DNA from: Lasiosphaeria ovina
Lineage: Eukaryota > Ascomycota > Sordariomycetes > Sordariales > Lasiosphaeriaceae
Reading direction: 5' to 3'
Assembly: GCA_033439765.1 (NCBI GenBank)
Contig: JAULSN010000007.1
Location: 1,736,001-1,800,000 of the forward strand
DNA length: 64,000 nucleotides
The translations under genes were made by a program, and so were the position numbers. The notes beneath the pieces are model-generated. The model was not told where the DNA came from. It ran no database searches and was given only the letters and a program-made list of their open reading frames with translations. Of the stretch, positions 32,227 through 43,719 are shown piece after piece; position 1 is the first letter of the stretch; every line of letters starts with the position of its first letter.

Positions 32227-32950
32227 GCTATGATGATGACGATTTTGTTTATTTATTCATTTTCTATTTTCTTTTTCCTACTGGGTCTATTTATTTGGGG
32301 GAGGTTTTTTTTTCTAGCCCCCTTTCCATTCCGTCCAATATGGCGCCGGGAGTTTAAAACGACCCCTCGGCAGAGGATAACCCCGCCATTTTGCAAATTA
32401 AGAAATCAACAATCCATTACAACCCCCACGTTTCGATCAAGGGTTCCCAGCCGCGCGGGTTGCAGCAATGCATCTCATCTCGCACAGTGCATTCCGGTTC
32501 CAAGTTCCAGCCCTCATCCATTGAATGACGAACCCAAAGCAAAAAAGATAATGTGCTCGGATATTTCCTCAGTGTCCCCCTCTCTGGCCGTGCGAATGGA
32601 ACCAGCATCTTCCGAGCTGTCGCACTACTTTTTTCCCCGGAGGATTGGCTCGCAACCCCTAGACTCTACCGTACTCCGTCCTCCGTGCCGGACGGATGGA
32701 GACTTTTGACATTGGTGGGCCCAGAGGGACCGCCCCGCCTCTCACACTTGCAGACCTCCATCTCGGCTCTCAGTGGGGGCACGTCGCTTACTCTTCCCAC
32801 CTAATATTTAGACGACACAACTCAAACCCGCTCGTCTCTGGTGGCATCAGGGCTTGCACCACGGCCGTCTCAACGCCTTGAAATGTTTCGGAACTCGACA
32901 GGATCCAAAACCAAGAGGACCTAGGTGACTCGGCTCGGCAATCTAACGGC
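32227..32950. other. intergenic, upstream of alpha/beta hydrolase gene
   Basis: I see no supported gene here. A T-rich 3' flank precedes what should be the promoter of the hydrolase gene. Confidence 0.5.
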
Positions 32951-34315
32951 ATGGTCCAGAACATCCTCAGCCAGGATTCCTTGACACCCACGCCACAGCG
33001 AGCTTATAGCCATCCCGGCGCACAGCTCCCGATATTGACTCACAATACGCAAATATCCGTGACAACTCAAGGCAACCCGAGCGCCATGGTAACCGGCGTA
33101 TCGGCCTTTCGCCCCCAAACGGCCGGCTCTGTTATCCTCTGGGGAGTCCTTGGGATTTCGCTTGGTCTCGTCGTCCGGGCTCTCGTGGCGCCGCAGAGAC
33201 GTAGCGGAAAACTATGCATCGGGTCCCCCGCAAAGACGCAGCTGCCAAAACTCTCTGCCGAGGGGACTAGTGCGCTTTCCTATCCGCCAGACGTTCTTCC
33301 TGGCAGCCGCGATGTCGAGACGTCTTACGGGAGCATCAAGGTCTTTGAATGGGGACCTAGAGACGGAGAAAAGGTGCTCATGCTGCACGGAATCAGCACG
33401 CCATGTCTGTCGCAGGCGAACCTCGGAGAAGCGCTCGTGGCTAGGGGATACCGGGTCATGATCTTTGACTTCTTTGGGCGCGGGTACTCTGACGCGCCTT
33501 CAGATCTCCCGTACGACATCCGTCTCTTCACGACGCAGATTCTCTTGGTCCTCGCTTCCTCGAGCGTTGCGTGGACGGGAGATGACGGCTTCCACCTCAT
33601 CGGGTATTCCCTGGGCGGCGGACTTGCGGTGCCGTTTGCCAAGCATTTCCCACACATGGTCCGCTCGCTCATCCTCATTGCCGGCGGCGGACTTATACGC
33701 ACCGAGCATCAGAGCTGGAAGAGCAAATTTCTCTACTCGACTGGGACACTTCCGGGATGGATTCTCGAGACTCTTGTGCGGTGGCGCATCTCGCCCAACG
33801 GCGCGGTGACTGAAACCAAGATGGCGAGCGAGGCGGTGGATCCAAAACCGCAGCGAAACAGCGACGCCAGTGGGGGAAGCTCGTACGACAATGCGACACT
33901 TCTGATGCGCCGGCCAGGCCACACGGTTTCGTCGGTCATGAAGTGGCAGATCGCGAATCACGAGGGCTTCATCACGGCGTTTATCAGCAGCATCCGGCAC
34001 GCGCCAATATACGAGCAACGAGAGGACTGGCTCGCTTTGGGCCGGCTGCTAGCCGATAGGAGGCAGGACGCGGAATCATCGGAGGATGAGAGGTCGCCGG
34101 CAGCGCTGCCGGGGCTCCGCGGCGGACGGGCTCTCCTGGTGCTGGGATCGACGGATTCCGTCATCATCAAAGAGGAGCTGATCCACGATGCCACGGCGGT
34201 ACTGGGCGAAGACGGCTTCGAGACCGTCATTCTGGAATGCGGTCACGAGATCGTCATGACGAGGGGAGACGAGATTGCCGCTTTGGCGGCCAACTTTTGG
34301 CGCAGCAATGAATGA
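32951..34315 (+). CDS. membrane-anchored alpha/beta hydrolase
   Basis: This is a single exon of 454 aa. A hydrophobic segment at about residues 58-80 (GSVILWGVLGISLGLVVRAL) could anchor the protein. The hydrolase core follows: VLMLHGIS (oxyanion hole, 143-149), FDFFGRGYSDAP, nucleophile S220 in GYSLGGG, D402 in LGSTDSVI and H432 in CGHEIV. The catalytic triad is therefore complete. A lid region with low-complexity insertions lies at about 280-395. The substrate is unknown; esterase or lipase activity is likely from the fold. A second in-frame ATG at codon 46 (MVTGVSAF) could be the true start and would bring the anchor close to the N-terminus. No introns are needed. Confidence 0.85.
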   Translation: MVQNILSQDSLTPTPQRAYSHPGAQLPILTHNTQISVTTQGNPSAMVTGVSAFRPQTAGSVILWGVLGISLGLVVRALVAPQRRSGKLCIGSPAKTQLPKLSAEGTSALSYPPDVLPGSRDVETSYGSIKVFEWGPRDGEKVLMLHGISTPCLSQANLGEALVARGYRVMIFDFFGRGYSDAPSDLPYDIRLFTTQILLVLASSSVAWTGDDGFHLIGYSLGGGLAVPFAKHFPHMVRSLILIAGGGLIRTEHQSWKSKFLYSTGTLPGWILETLVRWRISPNGAVTETKMASEAVDPKPQRNSDASGGSSYDNATLLMRRPGHTVSSVMKWQIANHEGFITAFISSIRHAPIYEQREDWLALGRLLADRRQDAESSEDERSPAALPGLRGGRALLVLGSTDSVIIKEELIHDATAVLGEDGFETVILECGHEIVMTRGDEIAALAANFWRSNE

Positions 34316-34756
34316 TGGATAGATAGTTGGGGTGTTATTAACGGGTAACGCATGTATGAATAGCGCAGAGCCAGCACAGCGCTGAAAGTATAAAGATTCG
34401 TATAGTGAACGGGTTTCAATTTTATTAGTTTACTGCATAATTCCGCCCGGAAATGCGTGTTTACGTGTTCTAGAACAGATTAAGGCGCTCCGGTCTTGGG
34501 TTAGGTATCTGGACGAGTTGGTGGTCTGAGCTCCTCCGCAAATGCAGCGCACCGCCTAAACCGTGCCACTCAAAAGACCCTGGAAGCCAAGCGTTCTAGC
34601 GACCCCCGCGCTCTCTGACAGCCCACCTTGACAAGGCTGAACAGGGGCGAAGGAAATTTCCGAAGCAAACTTCACCCCAAGCATCTCGACTCAAACTCAC
34701 GCCCACCAAGCGATCAACGGCAGCATTCTCGCATTCCACACGCTAGATTTTCAAAC
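34316..34756. other. intergenic between hydrolase and RRP43
   Basis: The region holds the hydrolase 3' flank and the RRP43 promoter. I see nothing else. The RRP43 frame is open upstream to about 34628 but has no ATG before 34757. Confidence 0.5.
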
Positions 34757-35929
34757 ATGGCGGCTCCGTCTTTGAGCTTTTCGCGGCCGGTGTTTGCGAA
34801 GCTCTCGCCGCATCCATATCTCCTCAGGACGCTCGCGCCGCAACCGCCGTCAGACGCCGCTGCCAGCCGCACAAACGGCCGCGCCCCGCAAGAGGCTCGC
34901 CCCGTCCACATCCACACGTCGTCGCTGTCGCACGCCCACGGCAGCGCCCTCGTGCGCACCGGCGACACCACCGTCATCTGCGGCGTGCGCGGCGAGGTGC
35001 TGCCCGTGGCTAACATCCCGCAGTACCGGCCGCAGGCAACACAGCAGCAGCAGGACGACGGCGACGAGAGAGCAGACGAGAGGGGCGGCCTGGGCCGCGG
35101 CGAGCTCAAGGACTACGACCTGCTCGTGCCCAACATCGAGCTGGCCACGGGCTGCGCGCCCCAGTTCCTCCCCGGCGTGCCGCCCACCACGCTCGCCCAG
35201 ACGCTCAGCACCCGCGTCTACTCGCTGCTGCACAGCTGTCGCGTCGTCGACCCCAAGTCCCTGCGCATCTGGTACACGCCGCCGACGGAAGTAGGCAACA
35301 ATATGGACACAGAGGAGCAGCAAAGGCAACAAGAGGAGGCAGACGATGGCGACGACGGCCCGCAGCTCGTCGCGTACTGGGTGCTCTACATCGACCTGCT
35401 GTTCGTGTCGCTCGACGGCAACCCGTTCGACGCGGCCTGGGCCGCCGTCATGGCTGCCCTACGCGACACCAAGCTGCCGGCCGTGCGGTGGGACCCGGAC
35501 CGCCAGGCCGCTGTGCTTCAGAACAACTCACAGCCGACTACTACTACTGCTACCGCGGCGGCAGCAGTACCGGGGCAGGGCAAGAACAGCATCAAGACAA
35601 CACCGCTGCCCGTCGCGGGGCTGCCCGTCGCGTGCACGGCGGCCGTGTTCCCTGAGAAGAAGCACGGCGGCGAGTCCATGGCTGCTTCTGCTGCGGCTAC
35701 TGTCGGCAACCGGCACTGGATTTTGTTGGACCCGGACCGCTCCGAGGAGACGCTCTGCGGCGAGACCATCACCATGGTGGTGGACTGTAGCAGCGGCGGC
35801 GGCGGCGGCGAGACGAGGATCAAGAGCATCGAGAAGCAGGGGGGCGTCGTGCTCGGCCGCGAGCTGATCAGGGGGTTCGCGGGCGTCGCCGAGAAGAGGT
35901 GGAAGGAGGTGCGGGACGCCATGCAGTAG
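34757..35929 (+). CDS. RRP43: exosome core subunit Rrp43 (RNase PH-like)
   Basis: This is a single exon of 390 aa. Rrp43 is one of six RNase PH-like ring subunits of the RNA exosome, which processes and degrades RNA in nucleus and cytoplasm. Diagnostic stretches are SSLSHAHGSALVRTGDTTV, ICGVRGEVLPVANIPQ, YDLLVPNIELATGCAPQF, WVLYIDLLFVSLDGNPFDAA and AALRDTKLPAVRWD. The family has lost phosphorolytic activity and acts structurally. Low-complexity insertions, Gln/acidic ones near residues 95-112 and 178-197 and Thr/Ala-rich ones near 258-270, lengthen the protein compared with the human homologue (about 276 aa). Among the ring subunits it matches EXOSC8/Rrp43 best by eye. Confidence 0.92.
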   Translation: MAAPSLSFSRPVFAKLSPHPYLLRTLAPQPPSDAAASRTNGRAPQEARPVHIHTSSLSHAHGSALVRTGDTTVICGVRGEVLPVANIPQYRPQATQQQQDDGDERADERGGLGRGELKDYDLLVPNIELATGCAPQFLPGVPPTTLAQTLSTRVYSLLHSCRVVDPKSLRIWYTPPTEVGNNMDTEEQQRQQEEADDGDDGPQLVAYWVLYIDLLFVSLDGNPFDAAWAAVMAALRDTKLPAVRWDPDRQAAVLQNNSQPTTTTATAAAAVPGQGKNSIKTTPLPVAGLPVACTAAVFPEKKHGGESMAASAAATVGNRHWILLDPDRSEETLCGETITMVVDCSSGGGGGETRIKSIEKQGGVVLGRELIRGFAGVAEKRWKEVRDAMQ

Positions 35930-37088
35930 TCCAAGTAGCAGACAGGCGCCGGGGAGGGACTACTACTAGACTACAAAGTTCTATTTGCTCACTCAGAGGA
36001 AGATTGGAGGCATAATGGATGGGCAATGTGAGCCTCGTGTGTATTCTTCTAAAAATATACGGAGGAACGGGCGACAAAAAAAGAAATGGATGGCATTGAT
36101 ACCCCGAAGGGATGGATGCGCCTGGTTTGGCTGGGGCAATGTGGGAGAGAGAGACAGCTTCTTGTCCGTGTCGTTTTTCTCTCGACGACTCCTGTGGAAG
36201 ACAAAATACTGGGTTCTATTTGACCGTCTACGGAAAGAAAATAACCCGCATGGTGAAACAGAATACCAACTTTAAACTTACGATATTGGCATGTGATCAA
36301 AGTAAAAGATTCGCAGTGTATTAAGAGAGGCTTGGGAAGGTGTTCAAATTTACACCTAAATACTGCCTCAACAATGAGTTGGCTTCTAACTATTGAGCAC
36401 AACTATCCGTAGTCGTGCCCCCTTCCTGTCGTGAGCTCGCAACCACTTGGAACAACAGAGCCTCGAGAAACCACGTACGCAGCAGCCAGACGCAGCATGA
36501 GAAACAAGGCAAATTGTGCAAATGTCAGGGACCGGAATGCGGACAGTCAGGGGGGGATGAAGTAAGGGGGAGATGTGTCAACTCTTTCGAACCGCTCTAA
36601 CAGGTTATGATTCTAGAGCAGGAGATACAGGAAGACTAGGAGGTTCAATCTGCCGCCCAACATTTGAAGAGCCCTACTGAAAGGGCCTTCCACCGCTCTA
36701 CGATCGCCGTCGAGATGCAAAAGCCGGCAATCGCGTCGGATCCGTTGGGGCGGGGGTATTTTATTTTTCTAAAAAAGGAGAGAAAAATCTTGGACGCGAA
36801 ATGCCCAACATAAGCAACTTTCTTCGCTCTGCAAATCGGGTCCGTGCGCAGTGGGTGCCTCTAAGTAGCTCTCGGGCCGTTGGATTCGCCGGGCGGCGCT
36901 TTCGGGACACCCCCGCCATGATTAAAGTATCCACCTAACAAGCTCCAACCTTTTTTTTTCCATTTTCTGCTGCCTACAAAACACGCTTCTTCCCATCAAA
37001 AAAATTTTTTTTTTGTCAAACACAGCACGGAAACAACGCTGCTTCAGCGAGCTGTCCTGGCCGGTGTAAGCTTTCCCCCATGTGAGCC
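35930..37088. other. intergenic, 1.2 kb
   Basis: I can support no gene here. T-rich runs near 36948-37016 precede the MRS6 start and are probably promoter DNA. Confidence 0.5.
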
Positions 37089-38858
37089 ATGGATTCTCTC
37101 AGCGACACCATATGGGACGCTGTCATCTGCGGCACCGGTCTGCAGCAGTCGCTTCTTGCTTTGTAAGGCTCTTGCCCCCGCTTCTTCTTCTTTGCCTTTT
37201 GCCCGTCTGACTGACTTAGCTGTTGTCCGCCCTGAAGAGCCCTCTCGCGATCGGGCAAGAACATCTTGCACATAGACCCCAACGAATACTATGGCGGCCC
37301 CGAGGCGGCGTTCAGCCTGCAAGAGGCGGAGTCCTGGGTGGCTAGTCTCTCGGATCCCAACAGCCAGAACAATGCTAGCAACGGCGGCGTGTTCAGGGCG
37401 GCTTCGATCACGAAGCCTGAGGCGACCTCGTCGGCCCTGAAGTTCTCGCGCTCGTACTCGCTGGCGCTCTCGCCGCAGCTGATCCACTCGCGCTCGGAGC
37501 TGCTCGCACAGCTGGTCTCGTCGCGAGCACACCGGCAAATTGACTTCCTGGCCGTCGGCGCGTTCTTCATTATTAAGGCTCCGGAGGACCCGGACCACAA
37601 GGCCGTGCTGACGCGGATCCCGTCGACGCGCGAGGATGTCTTTCTCTCAAAAGCTATTCCTGTGAAGGCGAAGCGGGGGCTGATGAAGTTCCTAAAGTTC
37701 GTGGTCGACTACGACAGCGAGCCCCAGACGGAAGCCTGGCAGCCGCACGCGGATGCTCCCCTGACCGAGTTTCTCCGGAAGGAGTTCAAGATGGAGGCGG
37801 AGTTGCAGACCTACATTGTGACCCTGACGCTGTCGCTCGACGGGAGGATAAGCACCAGAGACGGGTTGGCCATCATCCACCGCCATCTCTCATCGATGGG
37901 CGTTTTCGGCCCGGGATTTGCCGCCATCTACCCAAAATGGGGCGGCATCTCGGAGATTGCCCAGGTTGCCTGTCGAGCATGCGCCGTGGGCGGTGCTGTC
38001 TACATGCTCGGGACCGGCATCAAGTCGATGCAGACTGGCTACAGCGCCGAGATGGAGCTGGAGCTGACGAACGGCGTGACGGTCAAGACCCGGAGACTGG
38101 TGCAAACTGACGAATCCGCCAGTAAGAAGGTGGTTGTGAGCAGGCTGGTGTCCATCATTGATTCACCGTTAAACTCTTTGTTTGCGGCTGTCGTCGAAGG
38201 GGCACAAAAACCGGCCGTTGCAGTCATTGCCTTTCCCTCAGGCTCGCTCAAGACTTCGACCGGGAAGACGTGGGAATTCCCTGTCTATGTGTTTGCTCAC
38301 TCGAGTGATACTGGGGAGTGCCCTGTTGGTCAGAGTAAGTTGCTTATTTTTTTCTTTTCTCGAAACCCCCCGGTACTATGATGATCCAAACCTTGAATAC
38401 TTATCTACATTGTCTGAGCCTCGGCCCTGACGAAAATACCTCTGACATTCTGATGTACCCCTTCTCAATGAGCCTTCTTGTTTCCAACCGAAAGGCGAAC
38501 CAAAGCTAATCAGGACAAACCAGGCATATTATATCTCACCACGCCATCGATCACTGACTCCAAGGAAGTCCTGGAGCAAGCCGTGCAGTCCTTCTTGGGT
38601 GCAGTCAACAGAGAGCAAGTGCCTCACAGCGTGTACCAACTGTACTACGAACATTTGGGCGGTTCCGCCGGCAGCCGCACGGAAGGCCAGGTGTTCAACT
38701 TCCCCACCGCTTCTCCCTCCCTCTCATTCAACGACTCAACGCTAAAGGTTGTGCGCGAGGCTTGGAGGGAGGTTCTGGGCGAAGCGGCGACGGGTGCGGA
38801 TTATATGGTCTTCCAGGACCGGGAAGGCGCCGTAGATGATGAAGAGATGTACGATTGA
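37089..38858 (+). CDS. MRS6: Rab escort protein (REP/Mrs6)
   Basis: There are three exons: 37089-37162, 37238-38334 and 38524-38858 (501 aa). REP presents newly made Rab GTPases to geranylgeranyl transferase II. It belongs to the GDI/CHM family. The N-terminal Rossmann-like signature is WDAVICGTGLQQSLLALALS, followed by HIDPNEYYGG and LQEAESW. Later blocks are FSRSYSLALSPQLIHSRSEL, FLAVGAFFI, KFLKFVVDY, YPKWGGISEIAQ and CRACAVGGAVYMLG. The C-terminal exon begins SILYLTTP and ends in an acidic tail. Q-Q-S in place of the T-E-C of GDI, and the longer C-terminal part, favour REP over GDI. The two introns are 75 and 189 nt with good GT-AG junctions. Confidence 0.92.
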
Positions 38859-39422
38859 TGATTATGATGGTAAGGGCGTGAACTTTTTCATACTACGCTT
38901 TCCGTATGATATCACACAGACAGCGGTTGGCTGCAAATAATGCAATTTTAGATGTCATTATTGAAGTCTATCTCGTCCATGGTCATACCTGAACAGGGTG
39001 ATAAAAGCTAGTGCTATGTGGGAGTATAGGTGAAGAAACCGCTTTCCCCAAGATGCCAGAATTCAGATCTTTTATTGCAAAGTCTCTGCTGCCTCCATTT
39101 CTATATCGTCGTCACCCCCATTGTGTTGTGAACTGCTCGTCAGATCTGGGAGGTGGAAGCCATATATCCCTCTCCCCCATTCATGTGTATGAGATCTCCC
39201 AGCACTCCAAGCGCCAGATCCAATGGTATTTTCAGGCAGAGATGTCCCCAAATATCTTTAGCATCCAGTCTCCAAACCCCAAAGCTCGGAGACGGCTCCC
39301 AAACCCCTGCTAAATCATCGCAGGGGATTATGGTTATGGAATAAAAGAATGAAAGAAAAGATGAAAGGGTGTTTAGGAATGTGACGGTGATGTTTGCGAG
39401 TCTCCTTATCGAGCCCTTTTCC
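38859..39422. other. convergent 3' flanks of MRS6 and REC8
   Basis: No gene is supported in this interval. Short ORFs on both strands look random. Confidence 0.5.
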
Positions 39423-41728
39423 TTACTCGTCGATCGGCGGCATCGTGACGCCCACACGAATCGGGCCAAATGGCACATTGTTCACGCCCTCTTGGCGGAC
39501 TTTGATGATGTTCTTGGTTGCGAGCGAGAGGACGTGGTAGAAAGCCTGCGCCACGACGGCACGCTTTTGGTCGGCTGACTCGAACAGCTCTTCAAAGCCC
39601 ACCCACTTCCGGCGATCAGTCTCGCCGGTGTTGTCATCTTCATCGGTGTCGTTGTCGTCTGCGTCTCCTTTGTCGAGTGCTACTGTCTGCACAAAGCTCA
39701 AAAAGTTGAGGCCCTCGTGATCCAAGGCGTCTTGCATCACCTGCGAAGTGTTTGCCTCGCCTCGATTCTTCTTCTGGCGATCCTGCGAGCCCATGCCCTC
39801 AATGATGGGGTCTGAGAATGTATTTGCCGAATGAAACACCGGGAGTACGCCATCGGATCCATAGGCAGGTTGAGAATCGCTAAAGCGTTCGATCTCGGGT
39901 AGGAGAGTGTTGCCACGGTTGCGCAAGGGGCTGGCGCTGACTTGGCGACCCGACGCCGAATGACCGAGCTTCGACCCGCCGCCGCCTTTGACTGAAGAGC
40001 TCGGTACTTGCGATGAGTGTCGATTCCAGGGCACGTCAGACGGGAGGTCGGGCAAGTTAGAGCCCGCTTCTCTGCCGACCTCTCTTTCTTCCTCGGGGTC
40101 CATGATTAGATGGCCATCACTGCCAAGTACTGCTCCTATCTGAACACCCTGGCCAGCTTGCAGCTCGGCATCTTCGCTGATGCGGCGTCGAACTCGCCGT
40201 TCTTCGTCCTCACCCTCCAGCTCTAGTGCCTCGAGGGCTGAACGACAGCGGCCTCGCGGGGCTTCATCTTCGTCCTGCTCTTCAACAATGGAGCTCAAGA
40301 GTATCGTTTGGAGGCTGTTGCCGGCAAATATGCGTGCCAGTGGGTGGGAGAAGTCAGGGATCCCCGTGGGAGACCCAACGTTTGCCACGCCGCGGCCAAA
40401 CACGAACTGGAAAGCGTTCACTCTAGCATCAGCGGCAGTGGTCCCATGGCGTGCTCGGCGAGCTCGCTCAGTCTCGGCCGTCGCAAGATATTCGGCGCTC
40501 CAGGACTTGATCTCTTGGCGGCTCAGCTGAGTTTCGTGGTCGGGAGCCAGCAACGCGCGTCTTCGTCGCTTTTGGGCAGGCACTCTAGCTCTCTCCGAGC
40601 TCAAGTCATACTCTTCCGCCAATTGCTGCTCTATGCTCTCTGGCTGTGGATGAATTGCTTCGGCGTGTGGCAAAACAGCTTCCGCAGCGTCAATGGCCAT
40701 GACGACGTCGCCTTGGTCGTCGATGACTGGGAAAGGCACCTCGTCTTTATGAATATAATCGTCCCGATGAGCGCCTTCTGGGCGTGGGAGTTGTGGTAGC
40801 TCCGGCTCCCCTAGGATCTCCATGACATTTCCTTCAGCATCAATCTCAAGTCCCCAGTCGTCGGTTACTTGAAGCTCCTCCTCGTCGTCCCGCAAATGGA
40901 CCAAATTATTCTCGGGATCCTTTTGTTGTGACATTGCGCTGCCCAATCCGAAGGGCGATTGGAGCTGAGAGCTTCCTCCTCCAAACGGCGACGGAGGGAG
41001 ATCAAGTCCACCGATGAAGGAGGCGCCGCCGCCGGAGCTTGAATGGTCTAGCTGCATTGGCGAAAACTGAGACGATGTCTTGCCCGAGGCTTGACATTCG
41101 TGAGGTGGAATCAAGTTTCCGTCACCATCGAAGTGGAAGGCAGGAAGTTTGATGGTGAGGTCAAAGTTCGGGTCGTTGGGTAAAGTGATCTGGTCGCGCC
41201 TGCCTAACGTTAGCTGAACATGCAGCAGTCATTGGGGAGAAGGGTTAGCATACTTGGCCTTTCCTGCTTGGGGGTCTATGGCGTTTTCGTCACCAGCCAA
41301 GACGCCGTAGAAGGTCCTCATAGTGGTTTGGACTTTCTCGGCGTCGGTGAGCACGTACGTGCACTGCTGGGAGTAGACTCTCGAGACGCCATAGAGTAGG
41401 CTGCCCTGGAGGCGCAGCGCGATTGGGGCCCCAGGTTGGAGGATGGTCTCGCATGCCTTCTGAACGTCGACCTCCTGGATTGCCTTGCGCGATATCTTAC
41501 GGTGCGCTGATCTAAAGCCGATGGTGGATACCAACCTGGAGGACAGACAATTGGTTATTCGCGAGCTCTCGTGGAAAACAGCACAAAGAGGCATTTAGGT
41601 GTACTCACCAGACGGTCGCAACGCCATGCTGGCGGCTTGTGAGAACTACCAGAGTTATGATGTCAGCACTTTCAACCCGAGTCCGGCAGAGCGGACAGAG
41701 GTTCCCTACTTTCGTGACTCCAGAACAT
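39423..41728 (-). CDS. REC8: meiotic cohesin kleisin Rec8
   Basis: There are four minus-strand exons: 41728-41710, 41645-41609, 41535-41254 and 41199-39423 (704 aa). Rec8 closes the cohesin ring in meiosis and is cleaved by separase. The N-terminal kleisin domain reads MFWSHEILTSRQHGVATVWL, then KISRKAIQEVDVQKACETI, APIALRLQGSLLYGVSRVYS and CTYVLTDAEKVQTTMR. Mitotic Scc1/Rad21 proteins have a different opening (MFYSETLL), so Rec8 is preferred. A long disordered acidic middle leads to the C-terminal winged-helix block (EGLNFLSFVQTVALDK, GFEELFES and AQAFYHVLSLATKNIIKVRQ). The first exon is only 19 nt and the second 37 nt; both are required for the conserved N-terminus. Residue 3 is Trp where Tyr is usual. 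Confidence 0.92.
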
Positions 41729-42921
41729 GGCTCCCGACCAGATACAACCAAGTTAGGAATTCGGTTAACCTGAGATGTGACTCTCGTTGAACGGGCGAAA
41801 TAGAGAGGTTAGGATAAGTATGCTGCGCTTGAGTAAGAGAATATAGGAAGGGGGGTGATAGGTTAAGGGTTCCGCGCAGAACGCGTAGAGGTGTGTTGGA
41901 TCTAAACCAGAAAGAAAAGAAAAAGGCAAAGAGGCCTAAAACTTGTGTGTCGGGGTCGAAGAGTGTGCGAAGTTGCATTGGGGGACCGCGCGCCTGACGC
42001 GACGGGCTGACGAAATTTCGCTGTCAGGTATCTCGAGAATGGAAGGTGCGCCTGGGTACAATTTGAACTCACGGCAGTCAGGTAATTATGGCAGTCACGC
42101 TGAAATAAGGTGCCCTTGGGCAATATGTACCAAGAAATGGAAGGAGCCCTATCTCAGATCGAGCACTCAGACAAACCTTACTTTCTTCTCACTTTCCTTA
42201 ATCAATCTCAGGAGCCGCAGGCAGCGCGCAGTCCATCCCAAAGTCTTGGAATAGACATCAAGAAATAGCAACTTGTCGTTGTTTCTGGCTTGTTGTCCAG
42301 TATGTCCCTCTCCTTTTAGACACCTCTTCCTGAGCTCAACATCTCTTCGAGCACTGGGTGCCATGACTGAACGCCCACACTCACCTGGCAAGACTTCAGG
42401 CTATGTGTATGAACGCTTGTCTCTTCAATTGTTATGATACTATCGCTTTGTCCGGGTTGGTTGGTGGCTCTTCTTTTCGATTCCCCTTCTCTCTGTTGCA
42501 TACACAACACCTTTCTATCTGAGAACGAACATAAGAACCAAATGGAAGCCGTTGATAGCCAAGTAAAGAGTATATGCTGCTCGTCACATGAAGACGTTGT
42601 CTGAGTAGTTGATAACTTCATCCAGTATTCAGCCCAGTGTGGACCAATATGAAGCCCGACAACATATTCCCATAACAGCAGGGCATAGCAGCTTGTTCAC
42701 GCTCCTAGAGAGCCAGCCTAACCGCAAAATATGACTATGACATCAAATCCTGCAGTGGCCCTCGTATAAAGTCTCTCTCAAGTCCAACAGTTGCCGCCGC
42801 TGAGTCTGAGATGGAGAATAAACGGACCTAGGAGGCAATCTTGTACCACGAAACTGAGGTCGTGTAAGAGAGCTTTCAATTGTTTAATTTCGTATATCTC
42901 ACGGGATCTATAATCAGAAAC

Positions 42922-42956
<35 letters not shown>

Positions 42957-43719
42957 ATCTCGAAACATGTTAAAGGGTAGACTAGCTGGGTACAGAAGCT
43001 GAGCCCTCAAAGTGAATAAGTAATGTGATATCACCAGTTGTCGTTAGAGAGTCTCCTTAGTCCGCTAGTCTCTACTCGCCAATCCCAGGCGCCCAAATTT
43101 CGAGATGGGGATGGAGCTTTTGTGAAGAAGGTCCGCAAGGTATTACCCGGGACACCATCGTTGGAGCGTTGGGATGGGTGGGAAGGTGGGGACTGAATGA
43201 GTAATGCCGAACATCCTGGCAGGAACTCGCTGTATGTACAGCACCACGCCTTCCTAAATTTCTTCAAGTTGCAACGGCTCGTCGTTCACTGACAACCTAA
43301 ACCACGCCACTCCAACCCGGCAGGATTCCTCAAAACGGCGAACACCAATACAGAACCAACCAACATGTTTCGTAGCTAACCGACAGCTCTATCAACGCAC
43401 CCACCCATAAAGGGTTCATTCTACACGGCTGCTAAACCACAGTCACAGTTCTTGCTACTCTGTCGTTAGTTTTTGCTTTCCATCAAATCTAATTAATTGA
43501 TTGCATCGTGGACCGTTGGATATCCATTGAGCGAATTCCTTTGTGGTGGCCCTCGCCCGCTTCGCTCCGCTCCGTCACCTCGCGCGTCTGTCGTGATCGA
43601 CCTTGACCCCTCTCTTCCCGTCTGGCCGGGCTCCATGTGATCGCCAAAGCGACGCTCAAACAAACAGCATCAAACTCATTCGACTACAAAGGGAAGGAAA
43701 AGCCGCAGCCCCAATAAAA
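41729..43719. other. divergent intergenic region of 2 kb between REC8 and ALO1
   Basis: I can support no gene here. ORFs at 41902-42621 and 43031-43267 show no family resemblance. It includes a 33-base poly-A run (42923-42955). The last 250 bases before 43720 should hold the ALO1 promoter and leader. Confidence 0.5.
42923..42955 (+). repeat. poly-A run, 33 bases
   Basis: This is an uninterrupted A tract in intergenic DNA. No RNA polymerase III boxes or retroelement ORF were found in the 300 bases before it. Confidence 0.95.

Noticed and set aside
31650..32357. 235-codon overlapping ORF at the small orphan gene
   Set aside because: It is Arg- and Val-rich with poor residue balance and looks like an alternate-frame shadow of the 31720-32226 frame.
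37089..38858. Rab GDP-dissociation inhibitor instead of escort protein
   Set aside because: The N-terminal TGLQQSLLALALS and the longer C-terminal region fit REP/Mrs6 better than GDI, which has TGLTECILS-like sequence.
42600..42955. SINE ending in the poly-A run
   Set aside because: I found no A or B box and no visible flanking duplication.
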